A DNA stretch of 64,000 bases, taken from assembly GCA_025331435.1 (NCBI GenBank), contig JAIWNI010000044.1:1-64000 (forward strand). The letters are read 5' to 3'. This document shows, piece by piece, positions 45,999 to 58,952 of the stretch. A program made the translations under genes and the position numbers. Numbering within the stretch: the stretch's first letter is position 1; the number at the start of each line of letters is the position of its first letter. This DNA is from Choanephora cucurbitarum. Taxonomy: Eukaryota > Mucoromycota > Mucoromycetes > Mucorales > Choanephoraceae. Below the pieces are notes generated by a model. The model worked only from the letters and a program-made list of their open reading frames with translations. It did not search any database and was not told the DNA's origin.

Positions 45999-46924
45999 AT
46001 GTCTTATTCCTCAGACGAAGAAGAAGGATTTGCCGGAGACTTGTTTGGTGTAAGTATGCCTATTGTCTCAGACTATTCTGGTAATTGACTGTCTATAGGG
46101 TCAAGAAGAACAAGAAGTTCCTGAAATTGCACCTACCTTTGAATCATATATCAGAGAATCCTTACCTCAAGGTAGTCTACTTGATCGGTTTGCCATTATC
46201 ATGATGAACTCACATTCGAATTGTGATAGGTGCTGCTGATAGAGAAATCAAAATCAAGTTGGTAGGATCCCATCCTTTATGGGCTCACCATCTTTGGAAT
46301 GCTTCTAAAGTATTTGCTTCATTGTTCGATGATACACCTCGACTTGTCGAACACAAAACAGTTTTGGAATTAGGCGCAGGCGGTGCTTTACCTAGTCTTG
46401 TTGCATCTCTCAACGGTGCTTCTAAAACTGTGATTACAGATTATCCTGACAAGGAACTGATTGAGAATATTCAATACAACGTTGATCATGCCATTCAGAA
46501 AAAAGACAATGTGATTGTAGAAGGATACATTTGGGGTACACCAACAGACAAGTTACGAACATACTTACCAGCAGACAGCCAAACTTTCGATGTCATTATA
46601 CTAAGTGATCTCGTCTTCAATCATTCCCAGCACCATGCTATGCTTAAAACCTGTCGAGATCTGTTAACACCCAACACAGGTCGCGCCTATGTATTCTATA
46701 CTCACCATCGACCTCATTTAGCACATCGCGACTTGGAATTCTTTCAGATTGCTCAGAGACCTGTACGAGATGATGTGGATCCAGAAGATAGAGATATGTT
46801 GGGTTATGGATTCAAAGTGGATCATTTCATGACAAAAAAGATGGATGTGATGTTTAAAGAAGACCCAGGAGATGAACAAGTGCGTGCCACAGTCCATGGT
46901 TGGCAAATGTGGATTGAACAGTAA
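45999..46924 (+). CDS. EFM7: EF1A N-terminal/lysine methyltransferase EFM7-like
   Basis: Exons 45999-46049, 46099-46171 and 46230-46924 give 272 residues, as in yeast Efm7 (Nnt1, about 261). The acidic N-terminus MSYSSDEEEGFAGDLFG is typical. SAM-binding motifs: VLELGAGGALPSLVASLNGA (motif I), ITDYPDKELIENI (acidic residue of motif II), and DVIILSDLVFNHSQHHAM, then VFYTHHRPH. The HPLWAHHLWNAS block before motif I is diagnostic of the family-16 methyltransferases. Efm7 methylates the N-terminal glycine and Lys-3 of translation elongation factor 1A. The downstream gene is convergent, ending 225 bp away. Confidence 0.93.
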
Positions 46925-47149
46925 AAGTTGTATATTAGAAGCAAATAATTTATAATGGTAATAACAATAAAAATACACTGATATATGTATATGTAAGATA
47001 TGTGGAGGTTAAGAAAAAAAGAAGGAAAGTTGAACAGCACCAAGAACAAGAAAAAGGGAAAAGGGGAGAGATATACATCCTTCTAAACTTAGAGTGTCTA
47101 AACAAAAATGTGGATCAAAAGAGGAAAAAGCAAAGAAACGAAAGAATGG

Positions 47150-48841
47150 TTACACATCCGATGGTTGACAACAATAGATACGTTGGCACCAATCGCTCGA
47201 TAAAATCTCAGCAGCGGTAATTCTCTTTTGTGGATTAGGATCAAGCATTCGATATATGACCTTTTTCGCTTGAATGTCTATACCATCCATCATATCAAAT
47301 CGTATCTCTTTTGCCTTTCTGCGAATTGTTTCGCGGGCTTTCAACATACTTGCTTCTCTTTTAGCACGTTCTGCTACTTTTTGATCCTCTGTCATATTTT
47401 TCTCAAGATCTTTTCGCATACAACTCTCCTTTCTAGCATTCTCTCGCTCTTCGTCTAGTAATTGTCTAAACTTGAGGTATTTGTCATAACTATCATCCTC
47501 GCCTGGTCTAGCCACCTGCCAAAGATGAGTAGCCTTTCTAAGCGCCATGTAAATGATGCCACAGCTCCATACATCTACTAGTCGGGCATCATAGTCGTGA
47601 TCTAAGAATTCTTCAGGCGCAATATAAGGCTCAGATCCTGCAATGCCTTTGATCATATGCACTTTTTGGCAAGCTTGGTCATCTTCCTCGTCTTCTTCTT
47701 CACCATCACTATCAACCAATGCTCCCTTGAAACAAGCAGCAGATCCGAAATCAGAAATCTTGAGACAGCCATTGGCTGTTAGTAATAAGTTTTCTGGCTT
47801 CAGATCGCGATGTGCTACACCAATTGTATGAAGATACTCAACACCTCGCATCAGTTGCTTAAAGAAGCAATTGGCTTCAGGTATTTCTAGACCATCCGGG
47901 CTATCATACAATACGTCAAATAGATCGCCACCGCCACTGTACTCCATAACCTGGCAAAACACAGGCGATGTTTCATTGAGTGGCAATAGATCGAATGTCT
48001 CAATAATGTTGGGATGGTGCATTGTTGATGATATATAATATTCGGCAGTCAGTCTATTTACGTAATCTTTTGAGGTTTCATGTGGTCTCTTTCTCAGTTC
48101 CTAAAACAGAGATACACAAGAATTGAGTTATTTATATGAGCAATATTGTATCGAAAAAGAAAACTCGCACACACATTTAAAACTTACTTTAACGGCGTAC
48201 AAGTGTTTTCCCGTACTGTCCATCTTGTGAACTACACGAACAACACCTGAAGTACCCTTGCCAATTGTCTCCTGACATACACCATACTTCTCGGCTAATG
48301 TAGCATTAGGCTGGTTACGATGTAAGCGTGCGTCTAATGCTTTGCGCTCTTTCATAATTTCATCTACACTTGCTTTTCGCTCCATGCCACCTGCCCAACG
48401 AAGTGACTGCTTTGCAATACCAGTAACAAGATCGTTTAAAGATGCTGCAATTTTACTATGTGAAGGTAGTGTCAGATGATGTAAATGTGTACCATCTTCT
48501 GATAGTTGAAAGCGAGGGATTGTTCGAGCAATATCAATGGATGTACGTTGTGACCTGGGAGGTGTAGAAACGATAGTGGGTGTTCTGGAGGCTGTTGGGG
48601 AAGCGGCAGAAGGGGGTGATTTTGGCGGTGAAGCAGCAACGGAGCCTGGCAGAAGATGATTGGATTTTATGCTTTGATCGCTGTTGCGTCTGCTTTCAGC
48701 AACTATGTTTTTGTCGTTGGTGGTGATAGGATAGTTATTGTTTGCGGGAGCAGCGTTGGTATGTGGCAACGTCTTCTTGACTTCTTTTTTTGTATGGCGT
48801 TGCGTCTTCTCTTTGCCAAACAGAGACTGAAAGAAGCCCAT
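47150..48841 (-). CDS. Hal4/Sat4-family serine/threonine protein kinase
   Basis: Two exons on the minus strand, 48841-48188 and 48100-47150, giving 534 residues. ATG 48841 (MGFFQSLFGKEKTQRHTKKE) is chosen because the upstream in-frame ATG reads through leader sequence. The N-terminal ~190 residues are disordered, Ser/Pro-rich. Kinase motifs: GKGTSGVVRVV (P-loop), YAVKELRKRP (catalytic Lys at the exon junction), HRDLKPENLLL, DFGSAACFKG, APEEFL and VDVWSCGIIY. The ELRKRPHETSKDYVNRLTAEYYISS block typifies the fungal Hal4(Sat4)/Hal5/Npr1-like group, which stabilises plasma-membrane transporters and K+ uptake. An acidic insertion (SDGEEEDEEDDQ) lies in the activation segment between DFG and APE, and a long basic/acidic insert follows after the G helix region. 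Subgroup naming is by resemblance. Confidence 0.88.
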
Positions 48842-51335
48842 TTTCAAAAAGGAAGGATGTGAAATACAAAAAGAAAAAGGTATAGAGAAAAAAGAGAGAT
48901 TATCTGGATTTAATATACAAATGGACAAATAGATAAATTTAGAAAAAAAATACTTATAAATGATGAAAAAATTGTCTTGTCAATTAAATAAAAACTCCGT
49001 ATCTGGATTACTACGAATGATGACCAACGAATTAACACTGTCACAAGATTCCATCAAGAGAGCCTGTGCAAGTGAGCCTATTTAGCTTCTTCCTGACTGG
49101 CAGTTTTGTACGCTTTCACTTTTATGCCTTACCGAAATTCGGAGTCCGACAAAGGCGTTATTTCATTGAGGTACTCAATAATGTACTTTGGGTTTAGTTC
49201 ATGAATTTTTACTTGGTTTCAGAACTGAGACTCTTTGTTCGATTGTTACATGACACAATTAATTCATTTGAGACGCAATGGCTCATTTTGTGACAGAAAG
49301 ATAGAGCATCTGTACAGAACATCATTTTTGGTTGAATGGTCATTCATTTACAACAGATTTATTGATCTCAAGAGCTATATGAGTTTAAATATGGGCAATA
49401 AAATTGTTTGCTCGGCTTATTCCAAACAAAGAAATAAGATTGCATAAATTATTATCTCTTCATTTCAGTCTTTAGCGCTGAATATTACGATTTGTACCGA
49501 GTCATTGAACAACTTGAGCACACTTCTTGTGCGATCCTGTAGTCGTCTAGTGTTTGGCACGTCTGAAGATTAAATCCTTCTTGAAAAGAGATGCTTACAA
49601 AGAAGAAGGGAAAAGAAGTCCAAAGAAAAAGTCTGGTGATGACGATTGGTGACCGCGGGTATGGTGTAGGCTCAAGAATACAAAGTAATTTAAGATATGG
49701 TGCTACTTAACATTTGTGATATGCAACAAATGAAAACCGTACTTTGCAAGCATGTGTCTATTGTCTCAACAAACTTACTCATGCAAAATCGCGTACTATT
49801 AAGCAAGGTAAAGTAACCTATAGGGAAATCGAAGGCTCTTTCATCTGTTGCAATTCTAACTGTCCTTCTGTTTGAGATCGCTTTAATACAAATTCGAGAG
49901 ATAAACCGTCTCTCCTTGCTATTTCTGAGATAATGACTTTGCTCTTCCAGCAAACTCTTCCTGTTTTTTTCAAGAACCATCAGTCATTTAAACACTGATT
50001 CCAGTAAAAATACCGCATCCCTTTTTTTTATACAAAAGAAGCGATATACTGCTTAGCCTTTTCTTATATATTGAGCTATCGAGAAAGATTGATTATCGTT
50101 CTTGGGCTTAAATTTTCTCTTGATTATAATTATTTTGAGAAGTAAGAAGTTTGTTAAGATCTGCGTATGAAGGTTTACTCCTAAGTGCGATAGCTCCACC
50201 ATTAGTTTACGAAGAAGAAAATGAGCAAGTTTTGGTACTATGCTGATTGTCTTTTTTCAATATAAGAAAAGGTACCAAACGTTACATTCTATCGGACAAG
50301 TTTAGTCAACCCACTAATCAAACAAACAGTCTTCTTTTTGTTACATAAAGAATCGACTTAACCATTAACGTGTTTTATTTCTCCAAGAAAGAGAAAACAA
50401 GTGCCGTTTAGACAAGAGAAAAAGGAGAGAACTGTAAAATAAAAAGAAGAGGAGTATCATGCAATCTTCTAATCAATTTCGGGAATTGCTCTAAATATTA
50501 AAGGCTCAAAATCCAAACTGCATAGATCAAAGTAAGTTGAGCGTTACGAATCTTAAGTTGATGTATAGAATCGGTGTCAAGCAGGCTTTTTTTTTAACAC
50601 AAACATTTAGTTCTAAAACATGAAGTTGTAATCAAAAGTCTAGAATAACAGATCGCCCTAATTGATATGAGTGTAAAGATTTAGTGGTCCTATGCAACAC
50701 TCTCTATGTTGGCTGATACAGTATCTTTGAATCAAAGGCTTGTTGTATTCATGGCGTCATATTTTACGAAACTGAGTTTCAGTTCATGCAAGGCAGTAAC
50801 AATACATTAATACTAAAATCTTCTTCTTATCTTTTTGTTTGTAGCTTTGGCTATTTATAAATCATGTAGCTCATAGAAAAAATGCACGAAATGAGACATA
50901 CACCATGAGACTGCATGTCTTTAGAAACCTCAATATTCACGATAGGAAGCATTTATCCGAGTAACCTCAAAACTGAAATTGAATTTTTTTTACCATCTGT
51001 TTCTAGAAGAAAAGTGATCTCAGTGACATCATTTTGAAGCCCATTGAACAATATGTGCGTATACACTATTGTTGTCCATCCTTTTTCCCTTTGATAAACC
51101 ACTATTCGTGTTGTCAAACAAGAAAGCATAGCGTGAAACAATAAGACCAAGAAAAATGCAGTTGACAACATTTCAATTGCTGTGTTGAATATGAATATGC
51201 GTGTGTAGCATAACGAAATTAAAAAAAAAGTGTTCCTGTGTACATGTACGTCAATGAAATTTAAAATGAATAATTGCTTTTCTTTTCCCTTTTCTCTTTT
51301 TCATTTTTCAATTTCATCAATACTATTTGGCGTCA
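48842..51335. other. Intergenic, no gene seen
   Basis: About 2.5 kb separating the divergent kinase and NTE1 genes. Several open frames of 60-96 codons occur but none resembles a family or has splice support. The 51280-51335 stretch is T/C-rich, as expected for the NTE1 leader. Confidence 0.5.
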
Positions 51336-54300
51336 ATGGACGATACCATTAAATCAGTGACTGTGCCACCTCCTAGTGAGGTTCTTTATGAAACAGTCCA
51401 ACAGCCACAACGTTCTCTTTTAACTAGAATCCTTGGTTTTTTACCTATGACCTTACTTCGGCTTGTTAGCTTTGCTACCATTTCAGTACCACTTTTCTTT
51501 TACCGAATTTTAACTTGGTCATTTACCCTTCACTTAAACTTTTCTTCACTTCTGGTTGTCTTGGCTGTTATCGCTACTGTTGTTTATCTTATTGTACGCT
51601 ATCGTTTCTTGACAAAGTATTCACGTTTGAAACCAATCACTCAACCTCCCAAAGTTGCTTCATCATTCGATTTGCACCCAGATACCGAAGAAGATGATTA
51701 TGCGGATTTCAGTAAGACTGGCGGCTACAAAAACTACCCAGATGAATTTTTGTCTGCTTTTTTATCCTCAATCAAGATATTTGGTTACCTCGAACAGCCT
51801 GTGTTTCATGAATTGGCACGCCACCTTCAAACAAAGAAGCTGCTGGCCGGTGATACTCTTTTTAGAAACCCGGAGCAAGAACGCTCTTTCTATATTGTAG
51901 TGGATGGACACGTGCAGATGTTTGTCAAGCCTGAAAACAGCGACAGCTCTCAAGACGACGACAATGACACTACCAGTGATAGCGACTTTGAAGATTACCG
52001 TCAGCCCTGGAGAACACAGTCTGATCAATTCGACTCTGGCACCACTAGAAAGCGAGACAAGTTCAAGAATTACACACTGATCAACGAAGTTGGCGCAGGA
52101 GGTACCTTATCCAGTTTGTTCACTATCTTATCTATCTTTAGAGAAAGTTTCAATCGATCAGAAGCCAAGGAGCGACATCGACAAAGATCAAATCAACATG
52201 CTCAACGTAACGCCTCATCCCGTATAGCTCCTATGTTAATGGATCATCTTGCTAATACTGGATCAGAAGAATGGCGACAAGTGTTTCCTGGACTGGAAGA
52301 TTCAAGTGGCCTGAATTCTCGTCCTGATTCAGACAACAGCAACCCTCATAGAATGAACAAGGCGGCAACTATGGCCACTGCTATTTCAAAGTTGACAAGT
52401 GAGTTGGATGATGGCTATTTTGCAGGAGAACAGGATGGACATGAGTCAGAGCATTTGGAAACTACCAATGAGATAGCTATGCCAGCACCATTGCGCACAA
52501 CATCAATTCCACGCAGTTATAAGAATCGTGACAGCCCTCGACGCCCTTACCGTTCCGTTCATCCCAACATTATTGCTCGTGCTACTGTTGATACAACATT
52601 GGCTGTCATCCCTGAGGAAGCGTTTCATAAACTGACACAGAAATTCCCCAAAGCAGCTGCTCATATTGTGCAGGTGATCGTGACTCGATTTCAGCGTGTT
52701 ACTTTAATGACCAGTCATCGCTATTTAGGGCTTACAAAGGAGCTGCTGCGCTTAGAAAAGCTAGTGAATGAATCAGCCATCAACCTGAATGAATTGCCAC
52801 CTAACTTTTTCGCACCTGGGGGTATGGATCGTTTGAGACGCAAATTCAATGATGAAGAAACGTCTTCTCAGGATGATAACGGTAGTTTGAGTCCAGCTGA
52901 AATCAGTAGAAGTGAAAGTTCGGGTATCATCAGAGCTATCGGCATTATCGACATTCCTGGCACGCCATCTTTGCATATCAACAGTCCTGCTAACAGTAGC
53001 TCAACAAACATCAACGAATCACCCACTTCAGCAGGAAAGGCAGGTTCGCCCAATTTGAGACGTCAAAAACTAAATGGAAGAGGCGAGTACAGTATGGAGG
53101 ATGACGAACACCTGAGAACATCAGTAATGCAATGTTTGGCAAATGCTTTAGGAATCAAAGTGAAGCCAAACAATGATACCCCTCATGACATGCAATCTCC
53201 TCACTCTCTTACGATGTCACCTCGCAACCCTAGACGATTCCCTCAGTATCCCATGGATCTATTCTCTCATGCAGGCACAGTAGATACAAGCAATTCACCT
53301 TCTCTAGATGCTTTAGACAGTGCGTATGATGATGACATGGATGTTCGTTCAACTACTTCATCTGTACATTCAAGCAACACAAACTCAGATATCTTTAGCA
53401 ACAAGCATCATAAAGCATCTGAATCAATATCAGCTGACGATGTGCAGATTTTGTATTTCCCTAAGGATGCAGTCCTAGTTAGAGAAGGCGTTCATAACAG
53501 TGGTTTGTTTTTTGTTATTGATGGTCTTCTTGAGGCCTCTATGACACCAGCAACTGGCGAGGATGTCTTAAATGATGTTACTTCAAGTGATTCAAAGGGA
53601 AAGAAGAACAAAAGCCGTGCTCAGGGGGCTTATCGTCGTAAGCCTCGTATCATTGACCCCGAACTTACATTGTCTCCTTCTTCTTCCACTTCATCTGCCT
53701 CAGCACAACAGCCAGCATCTCGAACGGATGGCAATGGTGTGAATTACATCAAGTACAATACAAGCAATGGTAAAGAAGACAAGGTAGTTGCATCTGAAGC
53801 TCCAGCTGGAAGATCCAAAGAAACAGATGACAACAAAGATGATTCCGAGAAGGTGAAGAAGCCTGTATACATCATCAAGCCAGGTGGTCTTACTGGCTAT
53901 TTGGATGCATTGACCGGCTTCCCTAGCTTTGTAGAAATTAAGGCCAAGACAGATACTTATGTAGGCTATGTCTCAAAAAAGAGACTGGATCGTATCATGG
54001 ACAAAAACCCTGCAGTTATGCTTAAACTTGCCAATGAGCTTGTTGGTCATGTTAGCCCACTCAGTAAGTGATGCAAATGTCTGATCCAAACTAGTTCTAA
54101 TGAATCTATTATTTTAGTTCTACATATCGATCTTGCTTTGGAATGGATGCAGGTAAATGCTGGTCAAATTATTCGTAAAGAAGGAGAACCAAGTAATGAT
54201 CTCTACATGGTACTTCATGGTCGTTTGAGAACAATTCACGAAAAGAAAGATGGTCAAATTGAAATCATTGGGGAATTTGGTCATGGTGATAGTGTTGGTG

Positions 54301-56422
54301 AACTAGAAGTTTTAAGTAGGTTCTTTTTTTGATTTTCTTATTGGATTGTATCTCACTAACTTCTCTTTTTTGTAAAACTAATAGCGGGCATTCCTACAGC
54401 CGCCACACTTCATGCTATTCGTGATACTGAATTGGCCCGCATGCCAAAAACATTGTTCAACGCTTTAGCTATGCGACATCCGGAAATTACTCTCCAGATC
54501 TCTCGAATGGTTGCTTTTAGATCACTTCAACTCGTAACTCATAACAATTCTACTCATGGCAGTGGTCAAGGTCCTAAGGTATTTCAACTCAAATCAACAG
54601 CCGATGCATCTGCCGCTATATCTTCCATCACTGATGCTGCACCTAATCGGTATCCAGAACTCTATGGCCGTAACAATGTCAATCTCAAGACAGTGGGTAT
54701 CATCCCTGTCAATTCTTCTGTCCCTGTGACTGAATTTGCTGAAAGCTTGAAGACAGAATTGCTCCATTCTGTAGGTGCAACATGTGCACTTTTGAATAGC
54801 GCTACAGTCACCACCATGATGGGTAAATATGCATTTTCTAGATTGGGTAAGCTCAAAATGGCCTCTTGGTTAGCAGAGCAAGAAGAGAAATACCGTATCG
54901 TTCTTTATCTTGCTGACAGTGGTGTCACATCTCAATGGACTCGTACTTGTATTCGACAATCAGACTGTATTCTGCTTGTTGGACTTGGTGATGGGGATCC
55001 TTCCGTAGGCGAATATGAGCGTTTCTTGATTAACATGAAGACAACTGCTCGTAAAGAGCTTGTTCTGCTTCACGGCGAACGATCCTGTACATCTGGCACA
55101 ACACAAAATTGGCTCAAGGTAAAGCAATATGAGCATGACTTGTAACAAACCCACTCAACCTTTCTTTTTCTATTTCATTTTTGTTTTAGAATCGTCTTTG
55201 GATTCAAGCTCATCATCATGTCTATATGCCTATGAAGCAACATGCCGCATTGACAGCAAATGAACGAATTAGACCCCCTTGGTTAGCTGAACAAGGTCGA
55301 AAGATGACAGCAGGCTCAATTAACATGTTAGCCAATGTGAAAGACCAGATAAAAGAATACTACTCAGCCGTGCCCAACTTTGGTCGTCTATTGGATGTCA
55401 AAAAATCAACAACAAACTCACTGAATACTATGAACTCACCTTCTCGCAATGATTTTGCTCGATTGGCACGCCGATTGTGTGGCAAGTCAGTTGCTCTAGT
55501 GCTTGGTGGTGGTGGCGCTCGTGGTATAGGTCATGTAGGTGTGATTCAGGCAATTGAAGAAGCAGGTATTCCTATAGATATCATTGGCGGTACAAGTATT
55601 GGTAGTTTCGTGGGTGGTCTTTATGCCAAGAATATGGATTTAGTCTCGGTCATTGCCAGAAGTAAAATGTTTGCTGGCCGAGTCTCTAGTATCTGGAGAC
55701 AATTGATGGATTTGACTTACCCAGTTACTGCTTGGTTCACAGGTCACGAGTTTAATCGAGCCGTATGGAAATGCGTCGGTGACAGTCAAATTGAAGACTA
55801 CTGGTTACCTTATTTTGCTGTCACAACCAACATTACATTTTCTAGAATGGAAGTGCACACTACCGGTTATGCTTGGCGTTATATTCGTGCCTCTATGTCT
55901 CTCTCGGGTTATATGCCTCCTATCTGTGACAATGGCAATATGTTAGTAGACGGTGGCTACATGGACAACTTGCCTGTTTCTGTAGCTAAAAGTATGGGCG
56001 CTGATATCATTATTGCTGTTGATGTAGCTTCAGAAGATGATACAAGTCCTGTGCATTATGGCGATTCAATTAGTGGTTGGTGGGCACTCTTGCATGGATT
56101 CAATCCTTTCAGAACCTACAATGTACCTAGTATTGCAGACATTCAAAGCCGACTTGCTTATGTGAGTAGTGTGGCGAAACTAGAAGAGGCCAAGGTTACA
56201 GATGGTACTATGTATCTCAAGTTGCCTGTACAACAATGGGGAACACTTGAGTTTGCAAAGTACAATGACATCTTTCAAACTGGCTATGAAGTTGGTAGAG
56301 AGGTGGTTAGCCGTTGGCGAAAAGCAGGCTATGCTTCCGGCAGGATCAGCGACTCTGTTACTGACTCGAAGTCGATAGGAAAAGAAGTGAAAGGAAAAAG
56401 AGGCAGAAGAAATAGTGTTTAA
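51336..56422 (+). CDS. NTE1: Lysophospholipase NTE1 (patatin-like, neuropathy target esterase family)
   Basis: Exons 51336-54063, 54118-54315, 54385-55118 and 55190-56422 give 1630 residues, like fungal Nte1 (about 1500-1700). Residues ~30-90 contain two hydrophobic helices (LLTRILGFLPMTLLRLVSFATISVPLFFY; LNFSSLLVVLAVIATVVYLIV) for ER anchoring. Three cyclic-nucleotide-binding-like domains follow, around LLAGDTLFRNPEQERSFYIVVDG (N-terminal), KDAVLVREGVHNSGLFFVIDG (about 710-740) and VNAGQIIRKEGEPSNDLYMVLHG (about 915-940). They are separated by long Ser/Asp-rich linkers. The C-terminal patatin domain has the oxyanion loop GGGGARGIGHVG (about 1327), nucleophile GTSIG (Ser about 1355) and DGG (Asp about 1474), the Ser-Asp catalytic dyad. 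The enzyme deacylates phosphatidylcholine to glycerophosphocholine at the ER. ATG 51336 is the first Met after the T-rich leader. Confidence 0.95.
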
Positions 56423-56531
56423 AATAAAGAAATTAGATTTCCGTCTTTTTCATTTTATTTTCTTTGGCGCGTAACTAGATCTCGAGGTGATCTTATTTTC
56501 TTTTTTTTTTAAAGCAGATCCTATTAAGAAC

Positions 56532-57006
56532 ATGTCCACTCTTTCAGATGATACCATTCGCAAGGCAGGCTGAATGTTGTTCTGTTGTTCAACTAAGGAG
56601 CTAACTTGTCCAAATAGGTCTTTGTTGAATTACAAAGCAAATACGTTCATAGTCAACAACAAGCAAACACAACCAAAGCACAGATTGCTACAAAGCAGCG
56701 TGAGCGTAAGCTTGCTGAATTGACACGTCGTGAACTGGATGGACTAGATGATGAAACAAAGACCTATAAGCCTATCGGAAAGATGTAAAGTACCGACTGA
56801 TCAACCAAAATAAAAAAGATGACTTATATGCTCTTTATAGGTTCATTCAAAGTCCTTTAAAAGATATGAAGCAACAATATGTTGATGCCGTTACAAAAGC
56901 TGATGAAGATATCAAGGGCTTAGAGAAATCACAAAAGTACTGGGAAAGAGCTGCTTATGACGCTCAGGCCAACCTTAAGGACATTCTTCAAGGTCCTAGA
57001 ACCTAA
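56532..57006 (+). CDS. PFD1: Prefoldin subunit 1 (beta-type)
   Basis: Exons 56532-56564, 56618-56784 and 56841-57006 give 121 residues, right for a prefoldin beta subunit. The product is nearly all helical: MSTLSDDTIRKVFVELQSKYVHSQQQ, a KQRERKLAELTRREL stretch, the short beta hairpin region (DDETKTYKPIGKMFIQSP) and a second long helix (EDIKGLEKSQKYWERAAYDAQANL). That is the coiled coil-hairpin-coiled coil layout of Pfd1 in the GimC complex, which hands nascent actin and tubulin to CCT. Intron 1 (56565-56617) has no usable GT donor before an in-frame TGA; the only frame-preserving solution starts GCAGGC after AAG and ends AATAG with a GCTAAC branch site, so a GC-AG intron is proposed. The ATG is 110 bp after the NTE1 stop. 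Confidence 0.87.
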
Positions 57007-57070
57007 AGCTTTTTCTTTTTTTTTATTATCACATTAGACTTTCAATAAAGATAGTGAAGCTTGTTTTTTT

Positions 57071-58952
57071 TTATTGGAAAGTTCCTTTGAGAATTTGTGA
57101 AGTCTTTGTATTTAGATAATGCCGTACACCTATTGTAGTTTGCGAAGCTGTACTTTCAACACTAGCATTTGAATCACCACTTAGAACACTACTGCCACTA
57201 CTAGTATCAATGGCAGAGAATGCTGTCGTTCGAATCAGTTTCTCCATTTCTTTTGTTGTTTTCGCACCAGCAGACTTCAGGTAGTCTGCAATGGATCTCA
57301 ATCCTCCTGATTTAGCCAAGTCAAGTGGAGTCGGTACTTGCTTTGAAATATATGGGTTTGGACAGACACCGAGCTCACCTACTAATTTAGTGATTGCCTT
57401 GAGTTTACGGTTACGCACAGCATAATGTAATGGTGTTTCTCCTTTGTTGTCCTTAGGATCTGGTTGACAGTGAAAGTCTCTGATAAATAAACTTGCCAAT
57501 CTTGCTTTGCCTGACATACAAGCATAGTGAAGCGGTGTTGCACCTAAGTTTCTTTTCTATGTAAGTAAGCCATCTCATCTTTTTCTTCATTAAACTTTTT
57601 ACCGTATGCATCTGCTTTCTCCAAGAGAGCATATTGTGTCATTTTTAACACATATGAAATCATTTCTTCTGAACCGCTTTGAATAGCTGCATGAAGTACA
57701 GTCTCACCAGAAGGGCCTCGATCATACAATAAGCTAGCGTCACCTGCCCTAAGTAGTAGTTCAGTACCATTCAGATAGCCCAGTTTGACGGCCAGCATCA
57801 AAGGAGTAATCCAGTCTTCTTTTTTAGATGTTAATGGATATATGTTGGTCTTAGCACCTGCATCAATCACTTTTTGTAAGGCAGCTGTATTCTTGATTGC
57901 CACTAATGCGTGGATTAAACTATAACCTTCTTTAACGTCTTTTACAGTCTCAGAATTTTTTGCCACATCAGGTATTCCACCACGACGCAAATAATTTCTA
58001 CTCATAGAATCAATTAGCCAATGAATGACTTGATATTTTTTCTGGTTTTCTTTTACCCTACGAGTGTATCTACTTCTGCCTTGTTCGATTTTCCTTTGGC
58101 AATTGTGTTCCAAAAGCCGTCTCCACAGGCAAATGTCAGTGCTTGTTCTGAGTGTTCAATAGTAGGTGGGGAATAAAGTTGTGTATCAGATGAAGAAGCA
58201 GTATCCGGATGGCCCGCATCATTTGTGTCTTGTTCAACAAGAGGAAGAGAAAGTTGTGGAGTGATGATAGCTTTACTTGCATAATTACTCTTGTTACTGC
58301 TACTGCTGATGTTACTGTGACGATTGGTATAAGAAGGCAAATCATCTGATATAATAGAGGCATAGGTATCCAGGTCTTGATTCAGTTCATGATGTTCTAC
58401 AGGATCAACAACAGAAAATGAAGATGCTGTAGATGTGGAGGTGGAGGTAGAGGATAAGAAAGAGGCGCTTGGGTGATTTAGTTCCTCTGCTACAGAGAAA
58501 GTGGTATAGACAGAAGAAGCACAAGAAGATGATCTTCCCGAGCTTGAGGAAAGTAAACTTGCAGTGCTTGATTGGGTAATAGAAGACCTTCGTCTTTGAA
58601 ATGGATGAAGCACTTGTCCTGATTGTACGGAACGCTGTTGATGCCTGTGGAACATTTGATTTTCACGCACATGAAGGCGTTGTTCTAGATGGGCTTTATG
58701 TTGTTCCAGCTCATTCAAAATATCAATCAAGGTGTTGTGTCGATCTTCCCAGTCAACGATAAGCCTGTTGGCAGCTATTTGTAAACGGTTTTGAAGATCA
58801 ACGCAATTTACTTTTCTAATCAAGTCTCGAAGATCTGATTCTAGCTCGCTTTCCTTGTAATGCAGAAAGTATTCTCTCCCATCTTTAGATGAATTAGGGA
58901 CTGGAGGAAGAGAAAGTTCTTGGTAGTAATCTTCAGGCTTTTGGCTACTCAT
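57071..58952 (-). CDS. Ankyrin-repeat protein with coiled-coil N-terminus
   Basis: Exons on the minus strand 58952-58057, 57997-57603 and 57543-57071 give 587 residues. Intron 1 (58056-57998) and intron 2 (57602-57544) are GT-AG, both 59 nt. The N-terminal ~130 residues are helical (ESELESDLRDLIRKVNCVDLQNRL; LIDILNELEQHKAHLEQRL), followed by ~170 residues of Ser/Thr-rich low complexity. Ankyrin repeats run from about 320 to 500: GYSLIHALVAIKN..ALQKVIDAGA, WITPLMLAVKLGYLNGTELLLRAGD, GETVLHAAIQSGSEEMISYVLK, ATPLHYACMSGKARLASLF and GETPLHYAVRNRKLKAITKLV. Ankyrin arrays bind partner proteins; the partner is unknown. Upstream in-frame ATGs (59012, 59099) would add a run of hydrophobic residues that is probably only translated T/C-rich leader. 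The stop is 65 bp from the convergent prefoldin gene. Confidence 0.85.

Noticed and set aside
49690..49980. 96-codon minus-strand ORF in the kinase-NTE1 intergenic region
   Set aside because: Charged N-terminus looks protein-like, but there is no recognisable motif, splice support or context.
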